Shown in pieces: positions 11,401 to 23,333 of a stretch of 64,000 bases of DNA. Each line of letters begins with the position of its first letter. Within the stretch, counting starts at the first letter, position 1. Source of the DNA: Pteria penguin (Eukaryota; Mollusca; Bivalvia; Pterioida; Pteriidae). Under the pieces are notes generated by a model that saw only the letters and a list, made by a program, of their open reading frames with translations, ran no database searches and was not told where the DNA came from. Location of the stretch: positions 41,353,842 to 41,417,841 of the forward strand of contig CM068587.1 of NCBI GenBank assembly GCA_035048485.1, in the 5' to 3' direction. The translations under genes and the position numbers were made by a program.

Positions 11401-14400
11401 TTGACTCCTTGAGTTCTCCATATTGTTCGAGATCTCTTCCACATTACTTGAGTTTTATTCCATGTTGGTGGCAAGCAGTATGATGATATTAATTTTGGAA
11501 CAAGCTTCAACAGCATCTGCACGATGTGTGCATGATGCTTTGTCAACAACCAAAGTTCAAAACCTTTCTACAAGTTATGTTGCGATGTGACAATGTGAAC
11601 TACTTTATTATCAGTTCTGACGATTGTACTACAGGAGATGTGCCAGTGAAGGTGACTTGTTAAGATTAGGGTATGAAGACCCTGAAGACCTGTCTACACC
11701 ACATGCGACACCCAGTGAACATATACATATGTACATTGTGTATGATATTTTGGCAAAAACTTACACAAAAATTTTAAACCATTTGCATTTCTTACCAACA
11801 TCCGATCAGTAATGTCAACATGCCAAGAAATGTAATGATGATGTAAATAGCTCAATTTGATTTTTGCACAGAAACTGTAAAGTTGCAGCAAAATGTAACT
11901 ACCACAACTTGTGACAGTGTAATAGGGGTTTTACATGCAGACTTTCTAATTCTCGCTCCCCCTCCCCCATACCACTTTCAATAAAAATGACGAGGTAAGC
12001 TAAGTCAAAGTTATTTAACTAATAAGTTATATAAATTGATTGATTTTAGGGGTTTTTTTTTGTTTAATGTCACACCACGAATATTTCACGTATATGGTGA
12101 TGGCATCTGCCTGATGCAGGGCATACAAATTTTGACCTTTGCAACGGACCCACCCGAAGCAGTTAGGGATCTTTAACATGCCATGCATACCACGACACGG
12201 GGCCTTGGTTTTTACTGTCTCATCCGAAAGACAGGACACCAGCATGACCAGAGCGGGACTCGAACCCCGAGCCCCCCCCCCCCCCCCCCCCCCCTCCCCC
12301 TCCAATCAGGAGGCGAGCGCAATACCACTAGGCCACGCCGGCTTAGTTATATAAATAACTGTGCCAAAATTAATCCTTGATCTGTATAAACTCTTTGTTT
12401 TATAGCAGCAGTGGATACAGGGGTTGTAGAGAACACCCTCCCCCTTCCACACCCTCCTTTGGAATTGACCCAGTTTTTATCCAACCCTCATTTTTGGACA
12501 GTTTTTTGTTTTAATTGGTAATCGCAGGTTTGAGTTCTAGACCCACCAACAATAGAGAGGCATATTGTATATTCTTCATGTATCTTAATTATGTTGTAGC
12601 AGCTGGTAAGAGGAGAACAAAAAAAGGCAGTAGTAAGCCACAACTTTATGAGGATACCAGCATGCAACCACCTCCACAGCAATCATATGGGTATGGTGGA
12701 CCACCACAGGGTCAAGGTCAGTTTTATACACATTCAATATTACACAGTAGTGAAAAGAAAGCCAGCATTCGGTGATTTCAGTACACAGTTTGGTGTCAGG
12801 ATTAGTTAAAAGTTCAAGAATCACAAAAATATTTTTGAAAAAATGGAGTTTTTCAATACACGTACATGTATGAATTAAATATATATAGCATTGTATTTCA
12901 TGTTCTATTAAACCTGTGTATCAACTCCGACAGTTTTCTTTTTGAAGCCTAATCTTGCCTCCAGTGGTCTTGGAATGGATTTCTACATTCTGAGTTATTC
13001 TTCACATGTATGTTTCATAGTTTCCAAGAATGAACCTCAATAACATTGATAAGATTAAATTACAAATACAAAAAACAACAGTGCTAAGAATTACCGGTAC
13101 TCTATTGGTATTTCTATAGTAAGGTAATAAATATCCACATACAGTAAGCAAGTATCCATTTAAGGGAAAAAATTCTCCAGGAATTGAGATGAACTGTAAA
13201 CATTTCAGGGATTAACATGGAAGGTAAAAACCATGCATGACACACATATTATGAAGTGAATGCTATAGATGTAGTGATTACTTATTGCTGGATCATTTAA
13301 AGTTCATATTCCAGTAGAATGCATATTTTGCACTGTTATTAGGTTTATCTGTCAGAATTTCAGCATTTACAAAACCAAACAGAACTTTGCAACACTTCAT
13401 TTTCCTTTGACTGTTTCCTTAATGAGTTTCATGAAAATGGTGTTACTATAATAACCAGTTGTAGAAGTTATGGCCCGTGTTTCTGGCAAATGCCTGAAAT
13501 GCCATTGTCAGTTATAGGAAGCATATAACATTATGGCAGGACTGGCAATCAAACCTCAAACACTTTGCATACTGTGTTAATTTCTCTCAGAAAATTTTCC
13601 ATTCTCCTGCATTGTCAGTTTTATTTGAACGTTGAAGTCAACACTAGTGTAATGTTGTTTAACACCACATTTATCCAATTGTTTTTGCACCTTAATTCAA
13701 AACCTAAGCTGAAATAAATGTACTTGATGGTTAAAGATTAATTTAGGAATACATGAATCAAATTGATATATTTGTTCAAAAACAAGAAGTGTTGCTTGAG
13801 CAGTGTGTATGATGGTACATGTATTATAGAGCTAATGGTAGCCTGTCACTTACCTAAATATTTCAGAAAACTGCAGAATTTCTTCACAATTACTGTATGG
13901 ACATACGGTGGGATTATGTCAAAGCAGACTGAATATTTTCCAAACAGCATGACCTTCACAGCTTAAAATTTCAAGTTATAATTATCCAAAATTTCAAGTT
14001 ACATTAGTGACCAGCATTTTTAGGGCCCATTTTCATAAGTGGGAACCCTATAGTAGTCACTCTTTCTGTCCGTCTGCTATCTGTTAGTCTGTCCGTCAGC
14101 AAAAACTTTATCATAGGCCATGTCTAATACACTGTCACAAGTTGAGCTTTCATATTTGGCATGTGCGTTTCTTATGACAAGACCTTTCCGTTGACACCAT
14201 AATTTTTTATCATGTTACCTTGACAGTGACCCATGACCTGCATATGAAAAGCTTTAAATTTAACATTGACCACAACTATGGAACTGTCAGAAATAGGGAT
14301 TTCATATTTGGCATGTTCCTTATGACAAGACCTTTCTGCTGGTACCAAATTAAGGTCAAGGTCATGGTAACTGGCATCCTGCGGGACTCTTCTGACTTTG

Positions 14401-17400
14401 CCAGTTTTCTAGTTGCTAATTTATTTTTGGATTTGAGGCCATTTGATGCATGACCTTTGACAAATCTGCCAGGAAAATTGCGACATGAATGCTAATAACA
14501 TTGTATGATTTATACTAATTGTATAGCAAACTTAAGGCGTGTGTTGATATATATTAATTTTTCTCGATGTTTTGACATAAAGGAAATTTAATTTAATGAT
14601 ATATTTAGATAAATTTCAAAAAGTAATTAGTAGCAATTGTTTATAATGTAACTATCAGTTAATTTTAATCTAGTTGCAGGAAGATTGAATCTAGCTATTT
14701 GTTTGATGAAAACTGTGTGCAATAAATGGCTGGAATGTCATCCACATTTGTTTGTCTTAATGATATATTGAGTCGTAGTCATCTTAAGTTAATGCCATTT
14801 GTGGGCCCAGGATTACACCTTTTATTTGTTTCTTAGGAGATGACTTGACAAAAACTGTCAGCTGTGTAAATGACTTGGCATAATATATATTTTCTCAGTT
14901 GTCCTTTGCAAGGTGTGCAGGAGCAGATTAATACAAAAAGACTTGTCAGAGCTAAGGTTACTTTCATGATTGAAAAATATTTTTTACACATCAGAAGTTA
15001 GAACCCAGATTACCCCAGAATCAATATTTTCCAAATATATGCTTGTTTTATTTTAACCCTTTCAATATACCAAGTGAGAACCTGTATGGGTTTAGATAGG
15101 TTTTAATACCAGAAAAAGATCACCTTTTAAAGTAGGAATTATTTCTTTCAGGTTTTGATCAGCCTGGTTATGGAGGTCCACCTCAGGGATTTCCAGGACA
15201 ACAGTTTATGAATGATCCAATGGCTAACATGGCAATGCAGTACGGAACATCACTGGCAGGTCAAGGTACAGAATATGTTCATAAAAATGTAAGTATAGGG
15301 TATCATCTATTATTATCAGCCTTTCATTACTAAATTGTAAGGAAAATTTGTTTAGCTCCACCATTGTCATTCATGAATAATAATCAGACCTATTTTCATC
15401 AGTAGTTACATGTATAATAGTGTAAATTTTTCTTTCTTAAATTCATTACATTTAAATATAATTACACACCTTTGATTAAATCAACAGTAACTTGTATTGA
15501 AATTTCTACCATTAAATTTTATAATAGTATATATATTATACCTTCTTAATTTGTAAAATATCAAATTTTTCATTTTGTTTTCAGTTAGAAAAATATGTAT
15601 CAACTTCAAAAATGAAATATTACTTTGCTGTGGACACTACATATGTTGGAAAAAAATTAGGACTCCTGTTCTTCCCCTTTACTCATTCAGTAAGTACATG
15701 GGATGCCTATTTATAGTAAAGCAACTAAAGCAGTTTTTGTTTGAAAATGAACCATTAAGATTGATGAAATAAAGTATGAACTTATGTACAGCATAAGTGT
15801 ATGGTAGTAGATAGGATGATACAATCATAATTTCAAGGCCTGAAAAAAGTCAGTCTATTATCCTTCTGTAGAATGGAAGACTCCAGAAACTATCACCACT
15901 TCCTTTGTATTTTTCAATGTCTTATATCAAATACATTTAGTTTGACTGTGTCTTAGGTAGCAGAAAAATATATTGTTAAGTAAATTATTCATTTATCATA
16001 TTAGACTATAAACTTTGAAGTGTGTAATAATGAATTGTTATAGAAATGTAATATATTAAAGGGGTATATGAAAAATATTGAGTGTAATGGCTAAATATGT
16101 TTTAGTGTATGCGGCATGCATAACATAGATTGTATTATTTTTGAGCTTTTGATCACGATTTGGTTATTCTTAGATATTTCCTCATAAAACACAATGACTA
16201 TGCACAGATTCTGACATTTCAATTATTGAATTTCAAGCTGAAGTATATTTTATTAATTTTAGTAGATTTCACCCTTTTCCCATATGTTTTTATTTTGTTG
16301 GTAATCCTTTTGTTTCAAGATATCTGAAAAAATTTCCCTTCCACCTAATTTCAGATTTGATTAGAAACAAAACTTGAAAATGAACTTTTGTAATGAGATA
16401 CACATAATAAACATAATGATGAAATTATTTTTCATTCCTATATAATAAGAATATTATATGTTGTTCCTGATATCATCATGTCAATGTATATATTATATAT
16501 GTACATGTACATAATATATTAAACATGATAATATTCAAGAGAGGTCTCTGTGGGACTTGGTGGCAGAGTAAGCCGTAGTCATTCACCTCCTCCCAATGCG
16601 CCTGCCTAATGTTATTGGGTTTCTATGGTTACCCAGATTCTTTTACAAATAGATTCTTAGTGTTAACATTCTGAACTTCCTTAATCTTGTAGACATTATA
16701 TCGAAATATAGATCTAATGATGTTATAAATTGTTGAAAAATATATTTCCGTATGTTATATTGTTAAATAACATTTACTAAATATATCAAACAGATATTTA
16801 CTCTTGAATGTTTTATTTCAGGATTGGTCAATAAGGTATAATCAAGATGAACCAGTAGCTCCTAGAGATGAAGTCAATGCACCAGATCTCTATATACCAT
16901 GTATGTAAACCAAAACTCAAATATGAGAAAGACTTGAAGTTACAGAAACTAACTGATTATTTTATTCAAATTTATTCAAAATCAAGAAACAGAAACATTT
17001 TGAATAGTGTTATAATTTTGTCCCGTTCAGTCCTAGATCAGACTTCTTGAAAACTTTCAAAAAAGTGTCAGACATTCAGTCCAATAACTCTGAATTCTAT
17101 CAGACCGAACAAGCCTTCGCCAGACCAAATAACTATCTTGTCATTTTACAATTTTAAATGAAAATGAGGTATTTTGACATTTGATCATTTTATCAACAAC
17201 ACAATAATATATCTATGTTTAATTTCATGAAATCACAAATTTTCACACTCAGTTTCATATTGTAGAATAATTTTTCTTAAATTTTGTCCATTTTCTTCTG
17301 ATGGTTTAATTATGACTGTTAGTTTCCCTCTCTTCTTCAATGTCTACCACACAGTCCTCCACATGGACACCCCTCCCCTCTCACATCCCCATCCTCATCT

Positions 17401-20400
17401 TTGAGTCAAAGTTTGACACCACCATCCTCCACAATGAAATGACAACTTATCTAACACCATCATCCTGTGCAAGGACACTACCATTCACCTCATTTACGAT
17501 ATCTTCCCCTTTTACACATTCTCCTTTATTTAAATCTCCCCTCTAGATCTATACTCCCCCTGTATGCTCTGTTACTTTAATTGGCCATGCTTAAACCAAT
17601 TATATCATATCTAACTCTAACAAATGCTTGCATAGTCGAAGAACATTTCACAAAACGTTGCAAAACAAAGAAAGAAAACTTGTTCAGATATGTTAGAAAT
17701 TTGCTTTACAGTTTTATTTGGAAATGGAAAATACAAAAAAAATCACATCAGACTTGTATCAGACATTAGGTCGGATTGAGAGATAGATTTTTCATATTTT
17801 TATCAGACCTTCATAAATTTTATCAGATAATCTGATAAATCTGAAACTTTTCAAGAAGTCAGTAGATAACCATTGCTTGAATTGATCTTAAAATATTTTC
17901 TTCCAGGAAATAGAGATTCTGAAAAAAAAAAGAAGAAAAGTAACTTCTTAAGTGTATAATGTAAAGGAACAAAATGTTTTCATTAATATATAGCTTTCAT
18001 CTAGGCCATCATAGGAGTGCATTCAAAAGATAAAAATATTTTAGCATCAGTATATTCTGAGGAAAAATAGTTTGCATATGTGATTCCAATTCATGTAACA
18101 ATGTATAACATATTTTTTTGTTTCTATTTACTTTCAGCAATGGCGTTTGTAACTTATATCCTGGTGGCTGGAATTGTGCTAGGAACACATAATAAGTATG
18201 TCTGCAAAACAAAGATTCTCAATAAGCAGTAATTTTAAAAATATTAAGACCTGTGTACCGATTGTCACATGATCATTTACAGTCCTTTTTTGTGATAAAA
18301 ACACAAGTTCAAGTTCAACAGTCATAGTCATATGGATGTTTATTTTCATTTAGAGAATAAATTGTAGTGACTTAGATTCTATGCGTAATGCAAACCTAAG
18401 AAATTAAAGTCAGAAAAGTATCATTTTCAAGTAAATATAGTGAGAAATGTTCTCAGTTTCATTATCTGAGTGCCTCTATGTAATTACTACAATTGTTTAC
18501 CTGGTTCGTTTTATGAGCCTTATTGCCTTTGTGTGGTTAGTTGATTTAGCAATATGTGTTGACATTGACTGGAGCTTTTCTCTAACACAGACCTGAAAAA
18601 ATACTTCCAGTTTAATCAATGTGGGATGTTCTACCAGAGGGTGAAATAGTTTTCTAAATTCTTTGTTTCCTCCACTGTCAGTCATTGTTAGTCATCATGT
18701 ATAAATGAAAATTTTATAGAACAATTGAAAGCAGAAAGAAGATTTTTAAAACTGCATGCAGATATGCTGAGATTTTAAGTGTATTATACTTAGGGCAGAC
18801 AACTAATGCTTCGAATGTAAGGGAGTCTTGTCCTGGTTCATAACATGACACATTCATTTTGTATGAATGAAAAGTGAATATCTGATACATGGAATTTGTT
18901 TTAAAATTTTTACTACAAACACTAATTTTCTTGCAGATTTACACCTGAGCAGCTAGGCGTTCAGACAAGCACAGCATTTGTGTGGCTAGTACTAGAGTTA
19001 TTGGTCCTGAATTTCAGTCTTTACATCATGAATCTTACAACAGATCTCAAATATTTAGATATCATAGCTTATTGTGGCTATAAATTTGTAGGGTGAGTAT
19101 CAGTACTTTTTTTTAGCTCACCTGAGCCAAAGGCTCAAGTGAGCTATTGTCATCAATCACCGTTCGTCGTCCGTCGTTAACTTTTCACATTTTCGACTTC
19201 TTCTCCAGAACCACTGAACAGAATTTGATGAAACTTGATAAGCATGTAGTACTCATGGTCCCCTACAAGTGTTGTTGTTTTTCGTCCGGATTCATCAACA
19301 GGTGGCGCCACCACAGGCAAAAGTAGGTCAAAGAGGGTACCCTCCTTTGACAAACTTCTTCTTCAGAACGGGGGCATACAGAGACAAACCGAATGCATAG
19401 GAATGATCTAGAGGGATGTGTGAAGAAGTGTTGTTATTTTTGGTTCCGTTCCGAAATCAAATTTTTGACGTTTTTTTGACGTTTTTTTGTACTTGGTAGT
19501 TTTAATGCAGAAAAGAGGTATTTTTTTCTTTTAGTAAACATTGATGCATTAATTTGGTTTAATTTGATCATTTTGATGGTAAGAAATACTACTGCGAAGA
19601 AAATTTTTCAATATTTTATGTTTTAGATTTTTTATGAATTTTTTAAGACTTTCAAGAAAAAGGGGGGTGGGATAATTGGTGTAAACATTTCACAGTTTGA
19701 ACTTTTTCTTCGGAACCACTTGCTGGAATTCAATGAAACTTGGCATGCATCAAATACTCAAGGTCCCCGACAAATGTGGTCATCTTTGTCAGGATCCATG
19801 AACAGGTGGCACCACCACAGACAAAAGTAGGTCACAGAGGGTACCCTCCTTTGACAAACTTCTTATTCAGATCGGGTGCATACAGCGACAAACCGACTGC
19901 ATAGGAATGATTTAGAGGCATATGGAAAGAAGTGTTGATATTTTTGGTTCCATTCCGAAATCAAATTTTTGACGTTTTTTCATTTTTATTTTGGACTTTG
20001 TTATTTTAATGCATTAAAGAGTTATTATTTTCTTTTAGTAAACATTGATGCATTCATTTGGTTTCATTTAATCATTTCTATGGTAAGGAATGCTGGTGCG
20101 AAGGAATTTTTTCAATATCTCGATTTTTGAATTTTTTATGAATTTTTTAAGACTTCCAAGAAAAGGGGGGGGGGGGGGGGACAATTTTTCATATCTTCAA
20201 CTTGATCTACAGAACAACTTGAAGGATTGTGATAAAACTGGGTAGGATGCAAGTACTCATAGTCCTTTTCAAAGCTTTTGTTTTTTGTGCGGATCATCCA
20301 AATTGGTTAACAGATAATGTCACCATGTCTAAAAGTAGGTCTCACAATGGTACATATACCACTTGGTAATTGAAATATGGAGAGTAGCGGTTCAAATCCA

Positions 20401-23333
20401 GCTGTGGTTAAAAAAAATTTTTTTTTTTTTTTACACATCTAAATAAGTTTTTAGATGTTTCTCAACACTCAACATATGAAATTAGGAATTTTACGTTTAA
20501 AACTTCCAAAAAAAAAGGGGGGGGGGGGTTGGCCATTTTTCACATTTTCAACCTTTTCTACAAAACTGTTAGAAGGAATTTAATAAATCTTGGTAGAAAT
20601 AAGTCACTTATGATCCTCTTCAAATTCTGTTGTTTTCGTCCAGACCTCTTTACAGGTGGCGCCACCATAGTCAAGAGTAGGTCACAAAAGAGTTCCCTCG
20701 TTTGACAATATTCTTTTTCATACGGGCTGTATACAGAGACAAACAGAATGCATAGAAATGATCTAGAGGGATGAGTGAAGATGTATTGTCATTTTGGTTC
20801 CCTTCCAAAATCAAATTTTAGAATTTTTTTCGACATTTCTTTGGACTTGGTGATTCAATGCAGAAAAAAGTGTCATATTTCCTAGTTAATTGATAATGAT
20901 GATTTCTTATGGACTATTGTGATCATAATTATGGTAAGGATTGTTACTTTGAAAGAATTTTGTCAATATCTCAATTTTTGGATTTTCTATGAATTTTTTA
21001 AGACTTCCAAATGAGGGTGTATAGGAACAATTCAATCACATTTTTCACTTCTGTTGTTATACCACATGAAAGATTTTAATGAAACATGGAATACATGAAG
21101 TACTAAAAGTCCTCTATCAATTTGGTAAATTTTATCCAAATTGGTTAACAGATAATGCCACCATGTCTAAAAAGCAGTTCTCACAATAGTACATATACCA
21201 CTTGGTAATTGAAATATGGAGAGTAGCGGTTCAAATCCAGCTGTGGTCAAAATTTTTTTTTCATTTCTTTACACATCTTAATAAGTTTTTAGATGTTTCT
21301 CAACACTCAACATATGAAATTAGGCAATTTTAAGTTAGATCTGGACAATATTTGAAACAATTGTTGTTCATGACCCAGACTTGAAATCAGTCAACAAAAG
21401 GCCCCACCTAAAGAAAATGACTAACTTGATGCCCTGAATGACTTCTTGCAGAGACAAAGGAAATGCTTAATATCAAAATCACCTGAATGGATGTGCAAAA
21501 AAGTGTTGTTTTTTATTCTAGCCTGAAATCAAATTTGACATATTTTCAACATCTGTGTTGACTTAGTCACATTAATGCAAAAATAAATGAATTCTCCTTC
21601 ATGCATGACTGATAATCTAGGTACTCAGGTGAGCGATATAGGCCCACTTGGGCCTCTTGTTTATATTAAAATAATAGATCCATGAACGGATGACCCAGTA
21701 CTTAGGGGGTAATGTGCTTTGGGTTTTTTTTTTTAATTTCTGGCATGTAATTGGTGATTTAGAGGTCGCAAATTGAGTTTTTGGATGATGCATTAGTTGA
21801 GTTCAAAAACGGATAATTGCGACCAGTAAATCACCATTATGTGCCAGAAATTTGAAAACGCACACATGTTATCCCTATTCTAATGAAAACTGTTTACATT
21901 GCAATTTAGAAGTCTACACATATGCAGTAGTCAAACAGCTGATTGTGCTGATTTACTGATTTACATAATATGCATGCTCATTACAAAGTACTTGACATTT
22001 GCAGTAAACGTTGTACATAAATTATAAAAAAAGTATGATTAAATTAAAGCAATATCATTGGTTTTGAAAATGATTAACATCGATATGTTGCTCTCCATAG
22101 CATTTGCGTTGTCTGCACACACACACACCCTAATCTATCTTCACAAAAACTATCTAGTTCACCTGGGATAAAAACTCATCATCCCTCTCGGAATCTACTA
22201 TATTTTTGAACTATACTCTTTTCTAATATTTCCTGTACACTTATTCCAACTCAGTATTTCAGCACAGTAAAAATACAATGTTGGATTCACTATAGTTTGA
22301 CCAGGCGTGTTCTCGAGATCCGCCATATTGTTCACATTGACAGGCATTAATACAAATTCAAGTTTTGTGGCATGAAATTGAATATTTACATGCCTGAAAT
22401 TTACTCTCATCATCCAATGAGATTTAGAGGTACTTACATGTTTGCTTTAGGATCTTTATTTCTCTAGATCCAAAGACTAAGGTGACATTTGGTGTAATCT
22501 TCATCCATTATTTGTCATTACATTGTAATATTCTTCACTCAACAACAACAACAAAAATCCCAATGTGCAGGCACAAAATTCCTGTGAAACGTTTATAGGT
22601 TTTCTTATTTACTCATAACTGATTAAAAGACTCGGTGTGCTGCTTTAAGAAACGTCTGGGTTCTCAGTATTGTTTGAAAGAAAGCAAGAAGTTATAGCCT
22701 CTGTTTCTATAAAAATTAATAGATTAGGCCAATTTTGCTTTTTCAAAACACGCAAGATTTATTACATGACTATGTACCATTTTCCATTACAGAATGATAT
22801 TTTGTTTGCTAGCCGGCCTATTGTTTCAATCATCAGGGTACTATGGAATGTTATTGTGGTTCAGTATCACTATTTCATTTTTCTTGGTAAGTATTGTTCT
22901 CTTTGATGTATTTGTGTACATTCTAAATATGTGTAACACAAGGCTAGTTAGTTAACGATTATATATTTTACTTACAGCTTATTTGCATATTGTTCTTTTA
23001 TTTTTCTGTGGTTTAATTGTGATAAAGAAAGCTTTTTTTGTGATTTAGGGTTTTTTTAATCAATTAACTTCAGTAATATGAAATAGAAGTTATATACACG
23101 TACATGCAAATGTCAAAATTTTCACAAACTATCTTGCATGAACAGTTTTCCTGTCTTATGTTGTGGTTGTTTTATTTCAGATTAGAACATTAAGAGTCAA
23201 AATTTTGCCCCATACAAATGATGATGGATATTCAAGGGGAAGTAAGCGGAGTTTGTACCTGATATTAGTGATCTCCCTTGTCCAGCCACTTATGATGTGG
23301 TGGCTTACCAGCTTTGTCATGTTCGTCCTCTAG
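8435..23333 (+). CDS. YIF1: YIF1 homolog, five-pass ER/Golgi membrane protein (9 exons, 308 aa)
   Basis: The exons 8435-8462, 12600-12716, 15152-15288, 15585-15689, 16822-16900, 18138-18195, 18937-19092, 22793-22886 and 23181-23333 join in phase into 308 codons ending TAG. The length fits human YIF1A (293) and YIF1B (314). The N-terminal ~110 residues are cytoplasmic-type and rich in Gly, Pro and Gln. [11 protein letters not shown] and [20 protein letters not shown] are family hallmarks. Five hydrophobic segments lie at about 156-174, 186-208, 214-238, 243-258 and 282-306. Family members work with Yip1/Yif1/Rab proteins in ER-Golgi vesicle transport; that role is family knowledge. The gene is convergent with SIPA1L. 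Exon 1 is the least certain; exons 2-9 are firm. Confidence 0.95.
9060..9943. repeat. Cluster of GATATC-centred palindromes
   Basis: CAGGGTGATATCACCCTG (9060-9077) is an 18-bp perfect palindrome. GATATCACTTAC and GTAAGTGATATC form 12-bp arms around CT at 9697-9722, overlapping AAGTGATATCACTT at 9713-9726. GGTGATATCACC recurs at 9737-9748, and GGTGATATCACT at 9932-9943. It may be the internal motif of an old repeat. Confidence 0.85.
9247..10278. repeat. Pair of ~130-bp direct repeats flanking ~770 bp
   Basis: 9247-9376 and 10149-10278 share GGAAATTTACC, TTACACCTGGATG and TGGACTGTACTGTA with moderate divergence. The GATATC palindromes at 9697-9943 lie between the copies. The arrangement could be a duplicated element or a nested insertion. 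Confidence 0.75.
10441..10925 (+). mobile_element. Noncoding mollusc-type element with 161-bp tandem core
   Basis: It opens with TACGCCCGTCG at 10441-10451, followed by GTCTGTCCGTCC. Two core units start at 10496 and 10657 (ATGGAAC..CAATAACTTTAGTAAA). CGACAGGCATA at 10895-10905 is a 9/11 inverted match to the opening motif. Such subterminal inversions plus a tandem core resemble bivalve Pearl/Helentron-derived elements (inference). Confidence 0.65.
12056..12343 (-). mobile_element. tRNA-derived SINE with a poly-C tract in its head
   Basis: Same family as 3658-3932 but reversed. Box A complement CCACTAGGCCA is at 12325-12335 and box B complement GGACTCGAACC at 12256-12266. Between them, about 12272-12300, is a run of over 20 C with a few T, which replaces the normal spacing of the tRNA-like head. 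It lies antisense in YIF1 intron 1. Confidence 0.88.
12600..12716 (+). CDS. YIF1: YIF1 exon 2
   Basis: The acceptor is TTGTAG, or three bases later CAG. The exon encodes [19 protein letters not shown] and a [12 protein letters not shown] tail; the basic patch and PQLYEDTS match the N-terminal region of YIF1B. The donor is GTCAGT at 12717. Phase is 1 in and 1 out. Confidence 0.9.
12717..15151 (+). other. YIF1 intron 2
   Basis: 2.4 kb of AT-rich intron. The only structured feature seen is the element at 14020-14460. Confidence 0.6.
14020..14460 (+). repeat. Mollusc-type dispersed element with duplicated core
   Basis: AGGGCCCATTTTCATAAGTG is followed by repeated CTGTCCGTC words. Two core units contain TCATATTTGGCATGT..CTTATGACAAGACCTTTC, at about 14148 and 14301. 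Further matches TGACCCATGACCTG and GGTCAAGGTCATGG follow. The style matches the 5400, 10441 and 19115 elements. Confidence 0.55.
15152..15288 (+). CDS. YIF1: YIF1 exon 3
   Basis: The acceptor TTTCTTTCAG precedes [18 protein letters not shown] and then [19 protein letters not shown], the conserved YIF1 motif before the membrane region. The donor is GTAAGT at 15289. It exits in phase 0. Confidence 0.97.
15585..15689 (+). CDS. YIF1: YIF1 exon 4
   Basis: [20 protein letters not shown] followed by [15 protein letters not shown] is one of the most conserved YIF1 blocks. The acceptor is TGTTTTCAG and the donor GTAAGT at 15690. 35 codons, phase 0 on both sides. Confidence 0.98.
15690..16821 (+). other. 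YIF1 intron 4
   Basis: AT-rich intron. A near-palindromic TA/GTACATGTAC tract lies at about 16487-16519. Nothing else was seen. Confidence 0.6.
16822..16900 (+). CDS. YIF1: YIF1 exon 5
   Basis: [20 protein letters not shown] then PDLYIP matches the conserved stretch just before the first membrane segment. The acceptor is TTTATTTCAG and the donor GTATGT at 16901. It leaves one base for exon 6. Confidence 0.97.
16901..18137 (+). other. YIF1 intron 5
   Basis: AT-rich intron with a short C/A-rich, T-poor tract near 17340-17540. No exon or repeat was recognised. Confidence 0.5.
18138..18195 (+). CDS. YIF1: YIF1 exon 6, first transmembrane segment
   Basis: Encodes (S)[18 protein letters not shown], the first hydrophobic helix, aligned to MAFITYVLVAG in human YIF1B. 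The acceptor is ACTTTCAG and the donor GTATGT at 18196. Confidence 0.97.
18196..18936 (+). other. YIF1 intron 6
   Basis: AT-rich intron with no recognised feature. Confidence 0.5.
18937..19092 (+). CDS. YIF1: YIF1 exon 7, transmembrane segments 2 and start of 3
   Basis: [20 protein letters not shown] begins the exon and [11 protein letters not shown] ends it. Both anchor to YIF1 (FSP-LLGLQASSALAWL and GYKYVG in human). The acceptor is TTCTTGCAG and the donor GTGAGT at 19093. Confidence 0.97.
19093..22792 (+). other. YIF1 intron 7
   Basis: 3.7-kb intron. About 2.5 kb of it is the element at 19115-21660, which begins only 22 bp after the donor. The rest is AT-rich, with a short CA run near 22118. 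Confidence 0.7.
19115..21660 (+). mobile_element. Large non-autonomous element with subterminal inverted repeats and five tandem units
   Basis: The left end folds into a hairpin: AGCTCACCTGAGCC (19115-19128) against GGCTCAAGTGAGCT (19132-19145), one mismatch, AAA loop. GCTCACCTGAG (19116-19126) is perfectly inverted as CTCAGGTGAGC at 21624-21634. The right end has a hairpin AGGCCCA/TGGGCCT (21640-21655) and then CTTGTTT. Inside, about five diverged units of 350-505 bp start near 19183, 19688, 20183, 20533 and 21037, sharing ACAGGTGGCGCCACCA and GTAGGTCA..GGGTACCCTCC. Two G runs (20166-20180, 20517-20528) lie inside. No coding capacity was seen. This fits a Helentron-derived noncoding element (inference). 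Confidence 0.7.
22793..22886 (+). CDS. YIF1: YIF1 exon 8, transmembrane segments 3 and 4
   Basis: [20 protein letters not shown] continues into a second hydrophobic stretch ending SFFL. It matches the GLLF..GYY pattern of human YIF1A/B. The acceptor is CCATTACAG and the donor GTAAGT at 22887. Phase 0 out. Confidence 0.97.
23181..23333 (+). CDS. YIF1: YIF1 exon 9 and stop
   Basis: [16 protein letters not shown] opens the exon; the final helix contains [20 protein letters not shown] and ends at TAG (23331-23333). IRTLR.KIL and QP..(M/I)YWLT are family signatures. The acceptor is TTTATTTCAG. Confidence 0.97.
   Translation: MRTLRVKILPHTNDDGYSRGSKRSLYLILVISLVQPLMMWWLTSFVMFVL

Larger units (their letters stand above)
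8463..12599 (+). other. YIF1 intron 1
   Basis: A 4.1-kb intron. It holds GATATC-centred palindromes and a 130-bp duplication (9.06-10.28 kb), a ~160-bp-unit element (10441-10925), a SINE (12056-12343) and a protein-like open frame near 11640. The remainder is unremarkable AT-rich DNA. Confidence 0.7.
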
